A stretch of DNA of 64,000 bases, from assembly GCA_029968055.1 (NCBI GenBank), contig JASCNX010000003.1:248001-312000 (forward strand). The letters are read 5' to 3'. Below are positions 8,375-17,119 of this stretch, piece by piece (positions within the stretch are counted from its first letter, which is position 1; every line of letters begins with the position of its first letter). A program made the translations under genes and the position numbers. The stretch comes from Xenophilus aerolatus (GTDB lineage Bacteria; Pseudomonadota; Gammaproteobacteria; Burkholderiales; Burkholderiaceae_C). Under the pieces are notes generated by a model. It saw only the letters and a list, made by a program, of their open reading frames with translations, had not been told where the DNA came from and did no database searches.

Positions 8375-9544
8375 GTGAAAATCACCAAGAGACAGTTCAT
8401 CCTCGGCGTTGGCGCCACCCTCGCCCAACCCGCCCTGGTCCGCGCGCAGGCCGGCGAGGACATCCGCATCGGAGCGACCGTGCCCCTGAGCGGGCCCGCC
8501 GCCGCCTATGGCGCCGCCGGGCTCGCAATGGACGCCTACTTTTCGATGATCAACGAGCAGGGCGGCATCAACGGCCGCAAGATCAAGCTGCTTCTCGCCG
8601 ACGACGGCTTCACCCCTAACCGCACGCTCGAGCAGACTCGCCGGCTGGTGGAGGGCGAAAAAGTGCTGTTCATGCTCGGTCAGGTCGGCACGAGCACGTC
8701 GCTCGCGGCGCGGCAGTATTTGAACGATGCGAAAGTTCCGCAGCTGTTCGTATCGTCCGGGGCGCCGACATGGCTGGACGACATCCAGAAATACCCTTGG
8801 AGCCTTTCCGTCCAGCCGACCTACGTTGCCGAGGGACGGCGCGTCGCGGAACACATTCTGGCCACTCGCCCTAATGCGAAAGTCGGCGCGCTTTACCTCA
8901 ACGACGACGCCGGCAAGGGCTTCGTGCGCGGCGTGCGCGAGGTGCTCGCGCAGCGCCCAGGTATGCTCGTCAAGGAACAGACGACCGAGAACTCCGAGCC
9001 GACGGTCGACTCGCAGGTCATCGCGCTGCAGGCCAGCGGCGCGGACACGATGGTCTGCTTCGCCATCCCCCGCTCGACGTCACAGGCCATCCGGCGGGCG
9101 TCCGAGATGCAATGGAACCCGCAGATCTATCTGTCTACCGTGGGCACCTCGATACAGCAAGCGCTCGTGCCCGCAGGGCTCGAGCGCTCCAAGGGCGTAA
9201 TCGCAGCGGCTTACATGAAAGACCCCACTGATTCCGAATGGGCCAACGATGCTGCCGTGCAGGCCGTCATTGCGAACATCAAGAAGTACCAGCCGAAGGC
9301 GTCACTCGATGCTTCGATGAGCGTCGGCACCACCTGTGCGCACTTGGCGACGCAGGTCCTGCGACAGTGTGGCCGTGAAATCACGCGGGACAACGTGCTC
9401 GCGCAGACCATGGCGCTCGACCTAGCACCCGCAATGCTGGTGCCGGGTCTTCGCGTCAAGACTTCGCCCAATCAGCGCGCCGTCGTCAGCAGTGTTCGAC
9501 TGCAGCAGTTCGACGGCACGAACTGGAAGCTGATGAAGGCCTGA
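8375..9544 (+). CDS. ABC transporter periplasmic substrate-binding protein (LivK-like), copy 2
   Basis: Second LivK-like protein, 389 aa, with a signal peptide (KITKRQFILGVGATLAQPAL, cleavage near VRAQA). The GTG at 8375 follows a purine-rich AACAGGAAA site; the frame extends upstream but that part overlaps copy 1 and reads as noise. Shared blocks with copy 1 include PLSGPAAAYGAAG, TLEQTRRLVEGEKV, KVPQLF, SGAPTWLDDI, KEQTTE and STSQAIRR. Sequence differs most in the C-terminal lobe, so ligand range may have diverged. Confidence 0.9.
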   Translation: MKITKRQFILGVGATLAQPALVRAQAGEDIRIGATVPLSGPAAAYGAAGLAMDAYFSMINEQGGINGRKIKLLLADDGFTPNRTLEQTRRLVEGEKVLFMLGQVGTSTSLAARQYLNDAKVPQLFVSSGAPTWLDDIQKYPWSLSVQPTYVAEGRRVAEHILATRPNAKVGALYLNDDAGKGFVRGVREVLAQRPGMLVKEQTTENSEPTVDSQVIALQASGADTMVCFAIPRSTSQAIRRASEMQWNPQIYLSTVGTSIQQALVPAGLERSKGVIAAAYMKDPTDSEWANDAAVQAVIANIKKYQPKASLDASMSVGTTCAHLATQVLRQCGREITRDNVLAQTMALDLAPAMLVPGLRVKTSPNQRAVVSSVRLQQFDGTNWKLMKA

Positions 9545-9547
9545 GCG

Positions 9548-10006
9548 ATGACAACACCTCTGATCCTCCAGGAAGGCCCACCAGCCTTCGTCGATTACAC
9601 GCGGGAGTCGCTGGACCGAGCTTCCCGGGCCGTCGGCGGCGACGAGCCCGTGCACATGGTGAACTTGCTGCGCTTCCATCGCGAGGCGATCTACGAGGCT
9701 CCAGGTGACGGTCGGGAACCGTGCTCGGGCCGCGAGGCCTATTTCCATCGCTATGCCCCCGCGTTCGGGAAGATCGCCAAAGGCGCGGACTACGGCCTCG
9801 TGTGGCGCGGCGAGGCGAGGAGCTTGGTCGTAGGGCCACCGTCCGAGCGATGGGACGAGATTGTGATCGTGCGGTACGCCAGTTTCTCGTTGCTGCGCAG
9901 GATCATGGACGACCCGGACTATGCACTCGAGGCCGATCCGCACCGGAGGGCGGCGGTCGCCGACTGGCGCTTTATCCTGACCACGCAAGCGGCCCCGAGC
10001 CGGTGA
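9548..10006 (+). CDS. DUF1330-like dimeric alpha-beta barrel protein
   Basis: 152-aa soluble protein with the hallmarks of the DUF1330/ferredoxin-like fold: VHMVNLLRF near residue 38, then GREAYFHRYAPAFGKIAKGAD, then WDEIVIVRYASFSLLRRIMDDPDY. Such proteins often accompany catabolic genes, but their reactions are mostly unknown. The ATG lies 3 bp after the binding-protein stop, and the last bases overlap the GTG of the broken alpha/beta hydrolase, so it belongs to the operon. No catalytic assignment is offered. Confidence 0.7.
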   Translation: MTTPLILQEGPPAFVDYTRESLDRASRAVGGDEPVHMVNLLRFHREAIYEAPGDGREPCSGREAYFHRYAPAFGKIAKGADYGLVWRGEARSLVVGPPSERWDEIVIVRYASFSLLRRIMDDPDYALEADPHRRAAVADWRFILTTQAAPSR

Positions 10007-11029
10007 GCGAAAGTGCCTTGCGCCGTGGGGACGTCGCGTCGCCGCGTCATCGCTCGGCCTGGATTGCGGCGGGTCCTGTGGACGGCCCGCTGATGATCTT
10101 CGTGCACCGGTTGGCCCGAGCTGAGCATCGTCTGGCGGGAACAGATCCAGTACTTCGCCGAACGGGGCTGGCATTGCGTGGCGCCGGACATGCGCGGCTA
10201 TGGCGGGTCGAGCTGCCCTGACAGGACGGCGGACTATTCGCTTCGTGAGCTGGTCGGCGACATGGTGGAACTTAATGACGCGCTCGGCGCGGCACCTGCA
10301 GTGTGGGTAGGGCACGACTGGGGCGCGGCCGTCGTGTGGGCCCTGGCGGCTCATCATGCCGGCCGCTGCCGCGGCATCGCCGCTCTGTGCGTGCCGTACT
10401 TCGCTCGAGGCTTCGCACTTCCAAATCTTGTTCCGCTGGTGGACCGCGACCTGTATCCGATCGAGCGCTTCCCGGCAGGTCAGTGGGGCTACTGGCACTA
10501 CTACCAACTGAATTTCGGCGAAGCGCATCGAACGTTCGAAGCGGACCCCAAGGCCACGCTGGCGGCGCTTTATCGATCCAGCTCGGCGCCTGGATCGGAC
10601 AGTGGGCGTGCCTTCACGGCCAGGATCCGAGAGCGCGGCGGCTGGTTCGATGGGGCGGGGCGTGCCCCGGCGCAGGCTCCCGACCCAGCGGTGCTGTCAA
10701 TAGCCGACCTGGACGCGCTGGCGCTGGCGTTCCATAGGACGGGGTTCGCACCGGCCAATGCTTGGTATGTGAACGATCCCGCAAACCTCGCCTACGCCGC
10801 CGAGGCGCCGGCCTTCGGCCGGATCTTCGTGCCCGCGCTGTTCTTGCACGCTGCGCACGACCGAGTGTGCGAAACCACCCGTGGCAGGTTGGCGGCGCCG
10901 ATGCGGTACGACTGCGCGGCGTTAGACGAGGTGGTCATCAATGCGGGGCATTGGCTGATGCTGGAAAAGGCGCACGACGTGAACGTCGCGCTCGCGCGCT
11001 GGCTGCCGAAAGCCGTTGGAGCGGGCTGA
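10003..11029 (+). pseudogene. Alpha/beta hydrolase (epoxide-hydrolase type) with a +1 frameshift
   Basis: The frame starting at GTG 10003 reads into GPLMIFVH and then should continue with the oxyanion-hole HGWP motif, but an extra C in the CC at 10107-10108 shifts it. Dropping one C gives FVHGWPELSIVWREQIQYF, then APDMRGYGGSS in the frame that stays open to 11029. Downstream are the nucleophile elbow VGHDWGAAV (Asp), HAAHDRV for the acid and NAGHWLMLEK for the catalytic His, a full epoxide-hydrolase-like set. A 283-codon frame from 10178 alone would lack the oxyanion loop. It is either a recent pseudogene or an assembly error. Confidence 0.8.
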
Positions 11030-11059
11030 GACGCCTAGCACTCCGGCCGCTCATCCGCG

Positions 11060-11677
11060 TCAGGCGGTTTCTGCAACCAGTCCCCGAAGCAGGTTGTCGG
11101 TCACAACTTCCGCGACTTCCGCGCTGGACAGTGTGCCCTCGGCCGAATACCACCGAGGCACCCAGCAAATGGCGCCCATGAACGTGTAGACGGCGAGCTT
11201 GGGGTCCTCAATCGGAAGGAGCGAGCCATCCTCGATGCCCGCCCTAAGCAGCTGGAGGAACTTGCGCTCGAAAGAGTCGCGCGCCTTGACCGCTTCGGCC
11301 CGGTCTTCAGGCCGCATCGCGTTGAGATCCCGCAGGACTGCTGCGACGCCCACGTCCTCGATCAGCAGGCGGGTGTATGTGAGCAGCACGGTGCGCAGGA
11401 TGTCGGCGCCGGTGCCGGGCGTGCGCTTGCCCTCTTCAAATGCCTGTGTAGCGATGTCCACGCCCACCTGATGCAGTTCGCGCAGGATCTCCTGCTTGTC
11501 CTGCACATACTTGTAGAGGGTTGCGCGGGCCACATTGAGCGACTTAGCGACGTCGTCGAGCGACGTGTTGTGGAAACCCCGGGCGCTGAATGCGCGCCCG
11601 GCCGCCTTGAGCACGGCGTCCCTTTTGATACGCTGGACGCTCTCGGCGCTCAGCAGGCTGTTCTTCCATCGCGGCAT
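11060..11677 (-). CDS. TetR family transcriptional regulator
   Basis: 205-aa repressor. The N-terminal HTH is clear: AVLKAAGRAFSARGFHNTSL then DDVAKSLNVARATLYKYV, followed by KQEILRELH. The C-terminal ligand domain ends TFMGAICWVPRWYSAEGTLS, a block shared with the second TetR of this window. Start MPRWKNSL at 11677 is preferred; a longer start at 11713 adds 12 residues. It is the last gene of a minus-strand group behind two nitronate-monooxygenase-like genes, and probably responds to an acyl-CoA or the growth substrate (inference). Confidence 0.88.
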   Translation of the reverse strand: MPRWKNSLLSAESVQRIKRDAVLKAAGRAFSARGFHNTSLDDVAKSLNVARATLYKYVQDKQEILRELHQVGVDIATQAFEEGKRTPGTGADILRTVLLTYTRLLIEDVGVAAVLRDLNAMRPEDRAEAVKARDSFERKFLQLLRAGIEDGSLLPIEDPKLAVYTFMGAICWVPRWYSAEGTLSSAEVAEVVTDNLLRGLVAETA

Positions 11678-11775
11678 GGCCGTCTCTGTGCAGTTCTGGA
11701 TTCGGGTCCGCACGATGATAGCTTCGATGCGTGCAGGCGAGTGCGCGCGACGGGGAGTCCTCTTGGTTGGGGCGC

Positions 11776-12729
11776 TCAGCGATGCGCCCAGCCGCCGGTG
11801 CCGCCGGCACGCCGGTATTCGAGCTCCATGCGGTCCACTACCGCCGCGGTCGCCTCGATGGCGGACACCGCGCCGACGCCGTGCCCCGCCGACCAGATGT
11901 CTCGCCAGCGCTTCAGGTTGTCCTGCTCCTGCGCGATGTCGAAGGAACCCGGTGTTCCGGCGAGACGATGACGGATCCTGTCCAGGCTTTTGCGCAAGAA
12001 GTTCGCCGCGATACCGGACACGGCACTGCTTTGCTCGATATCGTCTGCTCCCGCCTCCACCACCATTGCGCGGTAGGCGTCATCCGCTTGGCTCTCAGTC
12101 GTGGCAATGAAGGCCGTACCTGCGTAGCCGAAATCTGCACCCAACACCTCGAGGGCACGCAGCGCTGCTCCGTTTCCCACGGCGCCTGCGACGCCAACAG
12201 GACCATCGAAGAACTTGCGGACTTCCTCCACGAAGGCGAAGGGGCTGAGCCGCCCCGTATTGCCGCCAGCGCCGCTGCAGAGCAGGATGAGCCCATCGAC
12301 GCCGGCTGCCGCCGCTTTGCGCGCGTGCAGGACCGAAGAGACGTCGGCAAATACGGCGCCGCCATAGCGATGCACCGGATCGACCAGGCGCGCCGGACTA
12401 CCGACGGCCGAGACCACCAAGGGGACGCGATGGTTGATGCAGACGTCCAGGTCGGCTGCAAAGCGGTCGTTCGACGGGTGTGTGATGATGTTCAGCGCTG
12501 GCAGGCCGACTTGCTTGCCCTCGCTGGCCGACGCGCTGCGCACCGCGTTGATGTCCGCCAGCCAGGTGTCAAGGTCATGCGATGTCCGGGCGTTGAGCGC
12601 TGGCAAGGCACCAACGATGCCGCACCGAATGGCGGCAGTCACCAGTGCCGGCCCCGACAGAAGGAACATGGGAGCTGCCACGAGAGGCAACCGGAGTTGT
12701 TGACGCAGGTCGAGCGTGCTTGCGGTCAT
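11776..12729 (-). CDS. Nitronate monooxygenase-like (2-nitropropane dioxygenase family) flavoprotein, 1
   Basis: FMN-binding TIM-barrel enzyme, 317 aa. It shows the N-terminal LRLPLVAAPMFLLSGPALV, a central VDGLILLCSGAGGNTG (phosphate-binding Gly-rich loop) and GAVGNGAALRALEVLGADF. These features place it in the NMO/2-nitropropane dioxygenase superfamily, whose members also include enoyl reductase-like and other flavin enzymes; the family name is not proof that it oxidises nitronates. It lies 39 bp downstream of a second, more canonical paralogue and upstream of the TetR gene. Confidence 0.78.
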   Translation of the reverse strand: MTASTLDLRQQLRLPLVAAPMFLLSGPALVTAAIRCGIVGALPALNARTSHDLDTWLADINAVRSASASEGKQVGLPALNIITHPSNDRFAADLDVCINHRVPLVVSAVGSPARLVDPVHRYGGAVFADVSSVLHARKAAAAGVDGLILLCSGAGGNTGRLSPFAFVEEVRKFFDGPVGVAGAVGNGAALRALEVLGADFGYAGTAFIATTESQADDAYRAMVVEAGADDIEQSSAVSGIAANFLRKSLDRIRHRLAGTPGSFDIAQEQDNLKRWRDIWSAGHGVGAVSAIEATAAVVDRMELEYRRAGGTGGWAHR

Positions 12730-12767
12730 GGCGAGGAGGCAATGGGATGGTTGTGGATCGGCGCGCT

Positions 12768-13742
12768 TCAGAGGCCGAATCGGCGCAGCCGCTGGGACAC
12801 GATCTCTTCGGCCTGGGCCATGATCCGGTCGATCAGGTCTCGGACCGTGGGAATGTCATGTATCAGTCCGGCCACCATGCCGCAGGACCAAGCCCCGGCA
12901 TGGATCTCGCCCTGCTGCATCACCCGCGGGTAGACACCGGCGACGTAGGCGGCGGCATCTTCGAAGGTCATTCCGCTGCCGGTTTCGCGCTCCTTATCCA
13001 GCAACTTCTCCACCGCATCGTTTGAGAGGACCCGCTCGGTATTTCTGAGGGGTCGCATCACAAGCCGTGTGTCGAGCTCACTGGCCGCGACGATCGCGTT
13101 CTTGATGTTGGCGTGAACGGGAGCCTCTTGCGTGGCAAGGAAACGGGTGCCCATGTTCACGCCTTCCGCGCCCAGCGCCAGCGCGGCCACGAGTGAGCGG
13201 CCGTCTGCCACACCGCCGGACGCAATGAAGGGAACCTTCAGCTCGTCCGCCGCGCGGGGGAGGAGGATGAAGTTGGGCACGTCGTCCTCTCCGGGGTGGC
13301 CCCCACACTCGAAACCATCCACGCTGATCGCATCGCAGCCGAGCGACTGCGCCTTCAGTGCGTGCCGTACTGAAGTGCACTTGTGGACCACACGCAGCCT
13401 TGCCTCCTTGAGCATGGGCATCCAGCCCTGCGGGTTGTTTCCCGCTGTTTCGACGACTTGCACCCCGCCGTCCACGATCGCGCGAATGAATCCAGGGTAA
13501 TCGGGAGGGGTGACGGCCGGAAGGAATGACAGGTTCACACCGAACGGCTGGTCAGTCATCGATCGGCAGCGGTCGATTTCCGCTGCGAGCTTCTGGGGCG
13601 TCTTCAATGTCAACGCAGTGATGATTCCCAGACCTCCAGCGTTTGAGACCGCTGCCGCCAAGTCGGCCAATCCGACGTAGTGCATTCCACCTTGGACGAT
13701 GGGGTGGCGGATGCCGAGCAGTTCTGTGATACGGGTCTTCAT
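12768..13742 (-). CDS. Nitronate monooxygenase-like flavoprotein, 2
   Basis: 324-aa FMN enzyme with a canonical start, RITELLGIRHPIVQGGMHYV, then LADLAAAVSNAGGLGII, SVDGFECGGHPGEDD (the conserved GGHxG) and FIASGGVADGRSLVAALALG. MKTRITELL at 13742 is chosen because the family begins there; an upstream ATG at 13778 would add 12 unsupported residues. First gene of the minus-strand operon, transcribed divergently from the MBL hydrolase; the 106-bp divergent spacer holds an inverted repeat. Confidence 0.85.
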   Translation of the reverse strand: MKTRITELLGIRHPIVQGGMHYVGLADLAAAVSNAGGLGIITALTLKTPQKLAAEIDRCRSMTDQPFGVNLSFLPAVTPPDYPGFIRAIVDGGVQVVETAGNNPQGWMPMLKEARLRVVHKCTSVRHALKAQSLGCDAISVDGFECGGHPGEDDVPNFILLPRAADELKVPFIASGGVADGRSLVAALALGAEGVNMGTRFLATQEAPVHANIKNAIVAASELDTRLVMRPLRNTERVLSNDAVEKLLDKERETGSGMTFEDAAAYVAGVYPRVMQQGEIHAGAWSCGMVAGLIHDIPTVRDLIDRIMAQAEEIVSQRLRRFGL

Positions 13743-13753
13743 GACGTCCTTAT

Positions 13754-13786
13754 GTGTCTGTACTCGATATTCAATCAAGTAGACAC
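13754..13786. promoter_or_regulatory. Inverted repeat in a divergent promoter region (candidate operator)
   Basis: GTGTCT at 13754-13759 faces AGACAC at 13781-13786 across an AT-rich spacer, with further partial symmetry (TACT/AGTA). It sits between divergent starts at 13742 and 13849, where a TetR-type repressor or another regulator could control both directions. The long spacing (21 bp between arms) is unusual for one TetR site. Confidence 0.35.
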
Positions 13787-13848
13787 GAAAGTCAAATCGT
13801 TTAAGAATGCGTCATGCGCTGCCGGACCGCGCACCGCCAAAGGAAACG

Positions 13849-14904
13849 ATGTCGATTGCCTTTCTGCCTCCGCCAGTCGGAAACCTTTACCAGGCTGCGC
13901 TCGGGGTGCGATGGATGCGTGCGCCGTTGCCCTTCGCGCTGGATCACGTCAACGTGTGGCTTCTCGAAGACGGCGAGCGGACTGTGGTGGTGGACACAGG
14001 GATGGACAACCCGGCCAACCGCGAGGCATGGGACCACCTGCTTTCGTCGCATGGCGGCCTTGCGGCGGGCGGGCGAATCGAGGTGCTGGTGACGCACATG
14101 CACGTGGATCATGTGGGCATGGCCGGCGCGCTGGTCGACCGGCTTGGAGCCCAACTGCACATGACGGAGGGGGAGTACGAGTCCGTGCGTCGCGCGGTGC
14201 TCGAGGCGTCCCAGGCTTTACCCCCTCGCGCGCGCCACTCCTTTTTTAGGGCGGCGGGGTGGCCCGACGCCGCAATCGCGGAACCTTCCCTTCTCCAAGG
14301 CGGCTACCTGCAAAGCGTCAGCCCGCTTCCGCATCACTACTCGAGGTTGCGCGATGGTGACACCGTCATGGCGGCATCGACTTCCTGGGAGGTCATCGCC
14401 GGCAGCGGACACTCGCCCGAGCACGCTTGTCTGTACAGCGAGGAGCGCCGGCTTTTCATTTCGGGCGACCAGGTGTTGCCGCGTATCAGCTCGAATGTTT
14501 CCGTGACCTTCCACGAGCCCGAAGCGAACCCGATGCAGGGTTGGCTCGACTCCATCGCCATGCTCAGAGAGCGAGTTGCGGATGATGTGCTGGTGCTCCC
14601 GGCGCACCACCTTCCGTTCAAGGGCCTGCACGACCGCCTCGACCAACTGGAAGCAGGACAGCATGCGGCCTTGGACCGCCTGAGGGACGCGTTGTCAGCG
14701 CCCTTGCGGATCGTGGACACCTTCGTTCCGCTCTTCAGACGGGTCATTGACCACGGTGTCGAACTTGAGCTTGCGACCGGTGAAGCAGCCGCCTGCCTGA
14801 ACTACTTGATGCATCGGGGTGAGGCTATCAAGGAGCGCGGCGCGGACGGCGTCGACCGCTACCGCCTGAGGGAGGGAAGCGCCTCCCCGCTGGACGCAGG
14901 TTGA
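13849..14904 (+). CDS. MBL-fold metallo-hydrolase
   Basis: 351-aa metallo-beta-lactamase-fold hydrolase. The metal motif THMHVDHVGMAG (HxHxDH) lies near residue 83; further ligands are probably the His in GSGHSPEHACLYS, the Asp in FISGDQVLPRIS and the His pair in VLPAHHLPF. ATG 13849 has a good RBS (AAAGGAAA), better than the ATG 42 bp upstream. The C-terminal ~80 residues look like a winged-helix segment, common in the LACTB2-like group that hydrolyses thioesters or nucleic acids. Given the neighbours, a thioesterase-like role is plausible but unproven. Confidence 0.85.
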   Translation: MSIAFLPPPVGNLYQAALGVRWMRAPLPFALDHVNVWLLEDGERTVVVDTGMDNPANREAWDHLLSSHGGLAAGGRIEVLVTHMHVDHVGMAGALVDRLGAQLHMTEGEYESVRRAVLEASQALPPRARHSFFRAAGWPDAAIAEPSLLQGGYLQSVSPLPHHYSRLRDGDTVMAASTSWEVIAGSGHSPEHACLYSEERRLFISGDQVLPRISSNVSVTFHEPEANPMQGWLDSIAMLRERVADDVLVLPAHHLPFKGLHDRLDQLEAGQHAALDRLRDALSAPLRIVDTFVPLFRRVIDHGVELELATGEAAACLNYLMHRGEAIKERGADGVDRYRLREGSASPLDAG

Positions 14905-16154
14905 AGAGCGTGCGAAACGTCTACATCATCGGCGTCGGCATGACGCCCTTCGGCCGCCATCATGAACTCACGGTGAAGAGCCTGACCGGGGCCGCCGTCA
15001 CGGAGGCCCTGGTGGACGCTGGGTGCCGCCCCGAGGACGTCGATGTTGCGTTCTTCGGGAACGTGGGGCAAGGGTACATGGAGGGCCAGACAAGCATTCG
15101 TGGCCAGGTCGCCCTGCTGCCGCTCGGGTTCGATTCGGTCCCTATCCACAATGTCGAGAACGCTTGCGCTACGTCTTCGTCGGCGCTGCATCTGGCCGTT
15201 GCGCACCTGCGCTCCGGCAGTGCGGACGTGGCGTTGGCGATCGGAGTCGAGAAGATTCATTCCCTGGACAAACAGCGCATGTTTGCTTTCTTCGACGGCG
15301 GGTGGGACGTGCACGCCGCTGCGGAAAACCTTCGCGCTCTGCGTCAAATGGGTGACGGCGTCCCGGTGCCCCCAGACGCGGGCGCGGCCCCGCACAGCGT
15401 CTTCATGGATGTGTACGCCGCCTTCGGCCGCCAGGCAATGCGCCACTTCGGGTTCACTCAAACACAGTTCGCCGCGGTTGCGGCGAAAAATCATACCCAT
15501 GCCGTGCACAACCCCAGGGCGCAGTACCGCGCTGCCATGAGCGTGGACGATGTGCTCTCGGCGCAACCGATCGTCTACCCGCTGACCTTGCCAATGTGCG
15601 CGCCGATCTCGGACGGTGCGGCGGCCGCGATCCTCTGCACTGACGAGGCGCTGAAGAGGCTGAGCATCGACGCCGCTCGGGCGGTGCGTGTACGTGCCAG
15701 CGTCATGCGGTCGGCGAGCGCACGGCATGGGGATGCGCTCGCGCGGCATGTCACCCGGCTTGCGGCAGACGCGGCCTACGAGTCGGCCGGCATCGCGCCA
15801 TCGGATATCGACGTGGCTGAAGTCCACGACGCCACTGCCATCGGCGAACTGATCCAGGTGGAGAACCTGCGGCTGTGTCCGGAGGGAGAAGCAGGCGCGA
15901 TGGCCACTTCTGGCGCCAGCGCCTTGGGCGGGCGTGTGCCCATCAACCCTTCGGGGGGTCTGGAGTCCAAAGGCCATCCAGTGGGCGCCACCGGACTCGG
16001 CCAGATTCACGAACTGGTCCTCCAACTGCGAGGCGAGGGCGGCACGCGCCAAGTCAGAGGCGCTCGCATGGCCCTTCAGGAAAACGGCGGGGGCCTGTGG
16101 GGAGTCGAGGAGGCCGTTGCGCATGTCGGCATCTTCGAGCGAGGCCCGGCTTGA
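14901..16154 (+). CDS. Thiolase family protein (SCP2/acetyl-CoA acetyltransferase-like), 1
   Basis: 417-aa thiolase-fold enzyme. VENACATSSSALHLAV carries the nucleophilic Cys; VAEVHDATAIGEL and SKGHPVGATGLGQIHEL carry the catalytic His positions of the SCP-x/lipid-transfer-like thiolase group. It could cleave a 3-ketoacyl-CoA, perhaps branched or ring-derived. The TTG at 14901 overlaps the MBL stop; a GTG at 14910 is an alternative 3 codons in. It is paralogous to the gene at 18795. Confidence 0.85.
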   Translation: MKSVRNVYIIGVGMTPFGRHHELTVKSLTGAAVTEALVDAGCRPEDVDVAFFGNVGQGYMEGQTSIRGQVALLPLGFDSVPIHNVENACATSSSALHLAVAHLRSGSADVALAIGVEKIHSLDKQRMFAFFDGGWDVHAAAENLRALRQMGDGVPVPPDAGAAPHSVFMDVYAAFGRQAMRHFGFTQTQFAAVAAKNHTHAVHNPRAQYRAAMSVDDVLSAQPIVYPLTLPMCAPISDGAAAAILCTDEALKRLSIDAARAVRVRASVMRSASARHGDALARHVTRLAADAAYESAGIAPSDIDVAEVHDATAIGELIQVENLRLCPEGEAGAMATSGASALGGRVPINPSGGLESKGHPVGATGLGQIHELVLQLRGEGGTRQVRGARMALQENGGGLWGVEEAVAHVGIFERGPA

Positions 16155-16227
<73 letters not shown>

Positions 16228-16239
16228 GAGCCTTCTGAC

Positions 16240-16974
16240 TTAGCTCTTGGCTGGAGGTTTTGCGCCTCTCGCCGCGAGTTGCCGTGGCGACGCGGAGCCC
16301 TTTGCCGTGCGGTTGCGTGCGGGGCGAGCCTCTGGGGCCCTGCGGGTCAGCAGCCCCTGAAGCAGCATCGTCGTCATGAGCTCCGAGATCTGCGTGCTGG
16401 ACAGGCGCCCGGACGGGGAATACCAGCGCGGAATCCAGTTAACGGCGCCCATGAAGGTGAAGGTCATGAGGCGGGGATTGCCGACGCGGATCGAGCCATC
16501 TGCAAAGCCGAGCTCCAGTACTTCGACATAGGCGTCTTCGACGGCGTCGCGAAGCTTCCTTGCGGCGGCCTGATCTTCCGGGCGCAGCGCGTCAAATTCC
16601 ATCAGCACGCTGCAAGCGCCCAATTCCTCGACTGCAGAGCGGATGTACAGCAGCAGGACGTTGCGCAGTACTTCAGCGCCCGTGCCGCCCTTCTGCCGCG
16701 CCGCCTTGAAAGCCTCCGTCGACAACTCAGCAGCCCGCCGATGTAGCTCCCAGAGGATTTCCTGCTTGTCCTTGACGTAGTGGTAGAGCGCGCCCTTGGA
16801 TACCCCTAAGGCCTTGGCGATGTCGTCCAAGGACGTGTAGTGGTACCCCCTGGCGCTGATGACGTTGCCGGCTTCTCTCAGCAATGCCTCGCGCTTCAGC
16901 CGATGGATCTCGGGCTGGTCGAGGGAAAGGTTGTTCCAGCGCGACAAAGGACCTCCATTTGGCAAGCGCGGCAT
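16240..16974 (-). CDS. TetR family transcriptional regulator
   Basis: 244-aa repressor. HTH: EALLREAGNVISARGYHYTS then DDIAKALGVSKGALYHYV, followed by KQEILWELHRR. The ligand-binding domain ends TFTFMGAVNWIPRWYSPSGR, matching the other TetR here, so the two are paralogues. The last ~35 residues form a basic, Ala/Arg/Lys-rich tail that is not part of the TetR fold. It is divergent from the SDR operon starting at 17120, which it probably controls; a short perfect inverted repeat lies in the spacer. Confidence 0.88.
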   Translation of the reverse strand: MPRLPNGGPLSRWNNLSLDQPEIHRLKREALLREAGNVISARGYHYTSLDDIAKALGVSKGALYHYVKDKQEILWELHRRAAELSTEAFKAARQKGGTGAEVLRNVLLLYIRSAVEELGACSVLMEFDALRPEDQAAARKLRDAVEDAYVEVLELGFADGSIRVGNPRLMTFTFMGAVNWIPRWYSPSGRLSSTQISELMTTMLLQGLLTRRAPEARPARNRTAKGSASPRQLAARGAKPPAKS

Positions 16975-16980
16975 CTTAGC

Positions 16981-16998
16981 GACTGCGGCCTCGCAGTC
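16981..16998. promoter_or_regulatory. Short perfect inverted repeat between tetR and the SDR operon
   Basis: GACTGCG (16981-16987) and CGCAGTC (16992-16998) flank a 4-bp spacer only 7 bp upstream of the TetR start. Size and position fit a TetR-family operator for autoregulation and control of the divergent operon. No second copy was found, so this is tentative. Confidence 0.4.
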
Positions 16999-17119
16999 AA
17001 CGACGTGTCTCGAGTTTCGATCTTAACGAAGAAAAAGTGACGGCAGAGTCGAAGTGCCAACTCTTGTGTTATTCTCGCGGCCCTCAGGGATTCCGAAATG
17101 GCTTAACTAAGGAGCTCGC

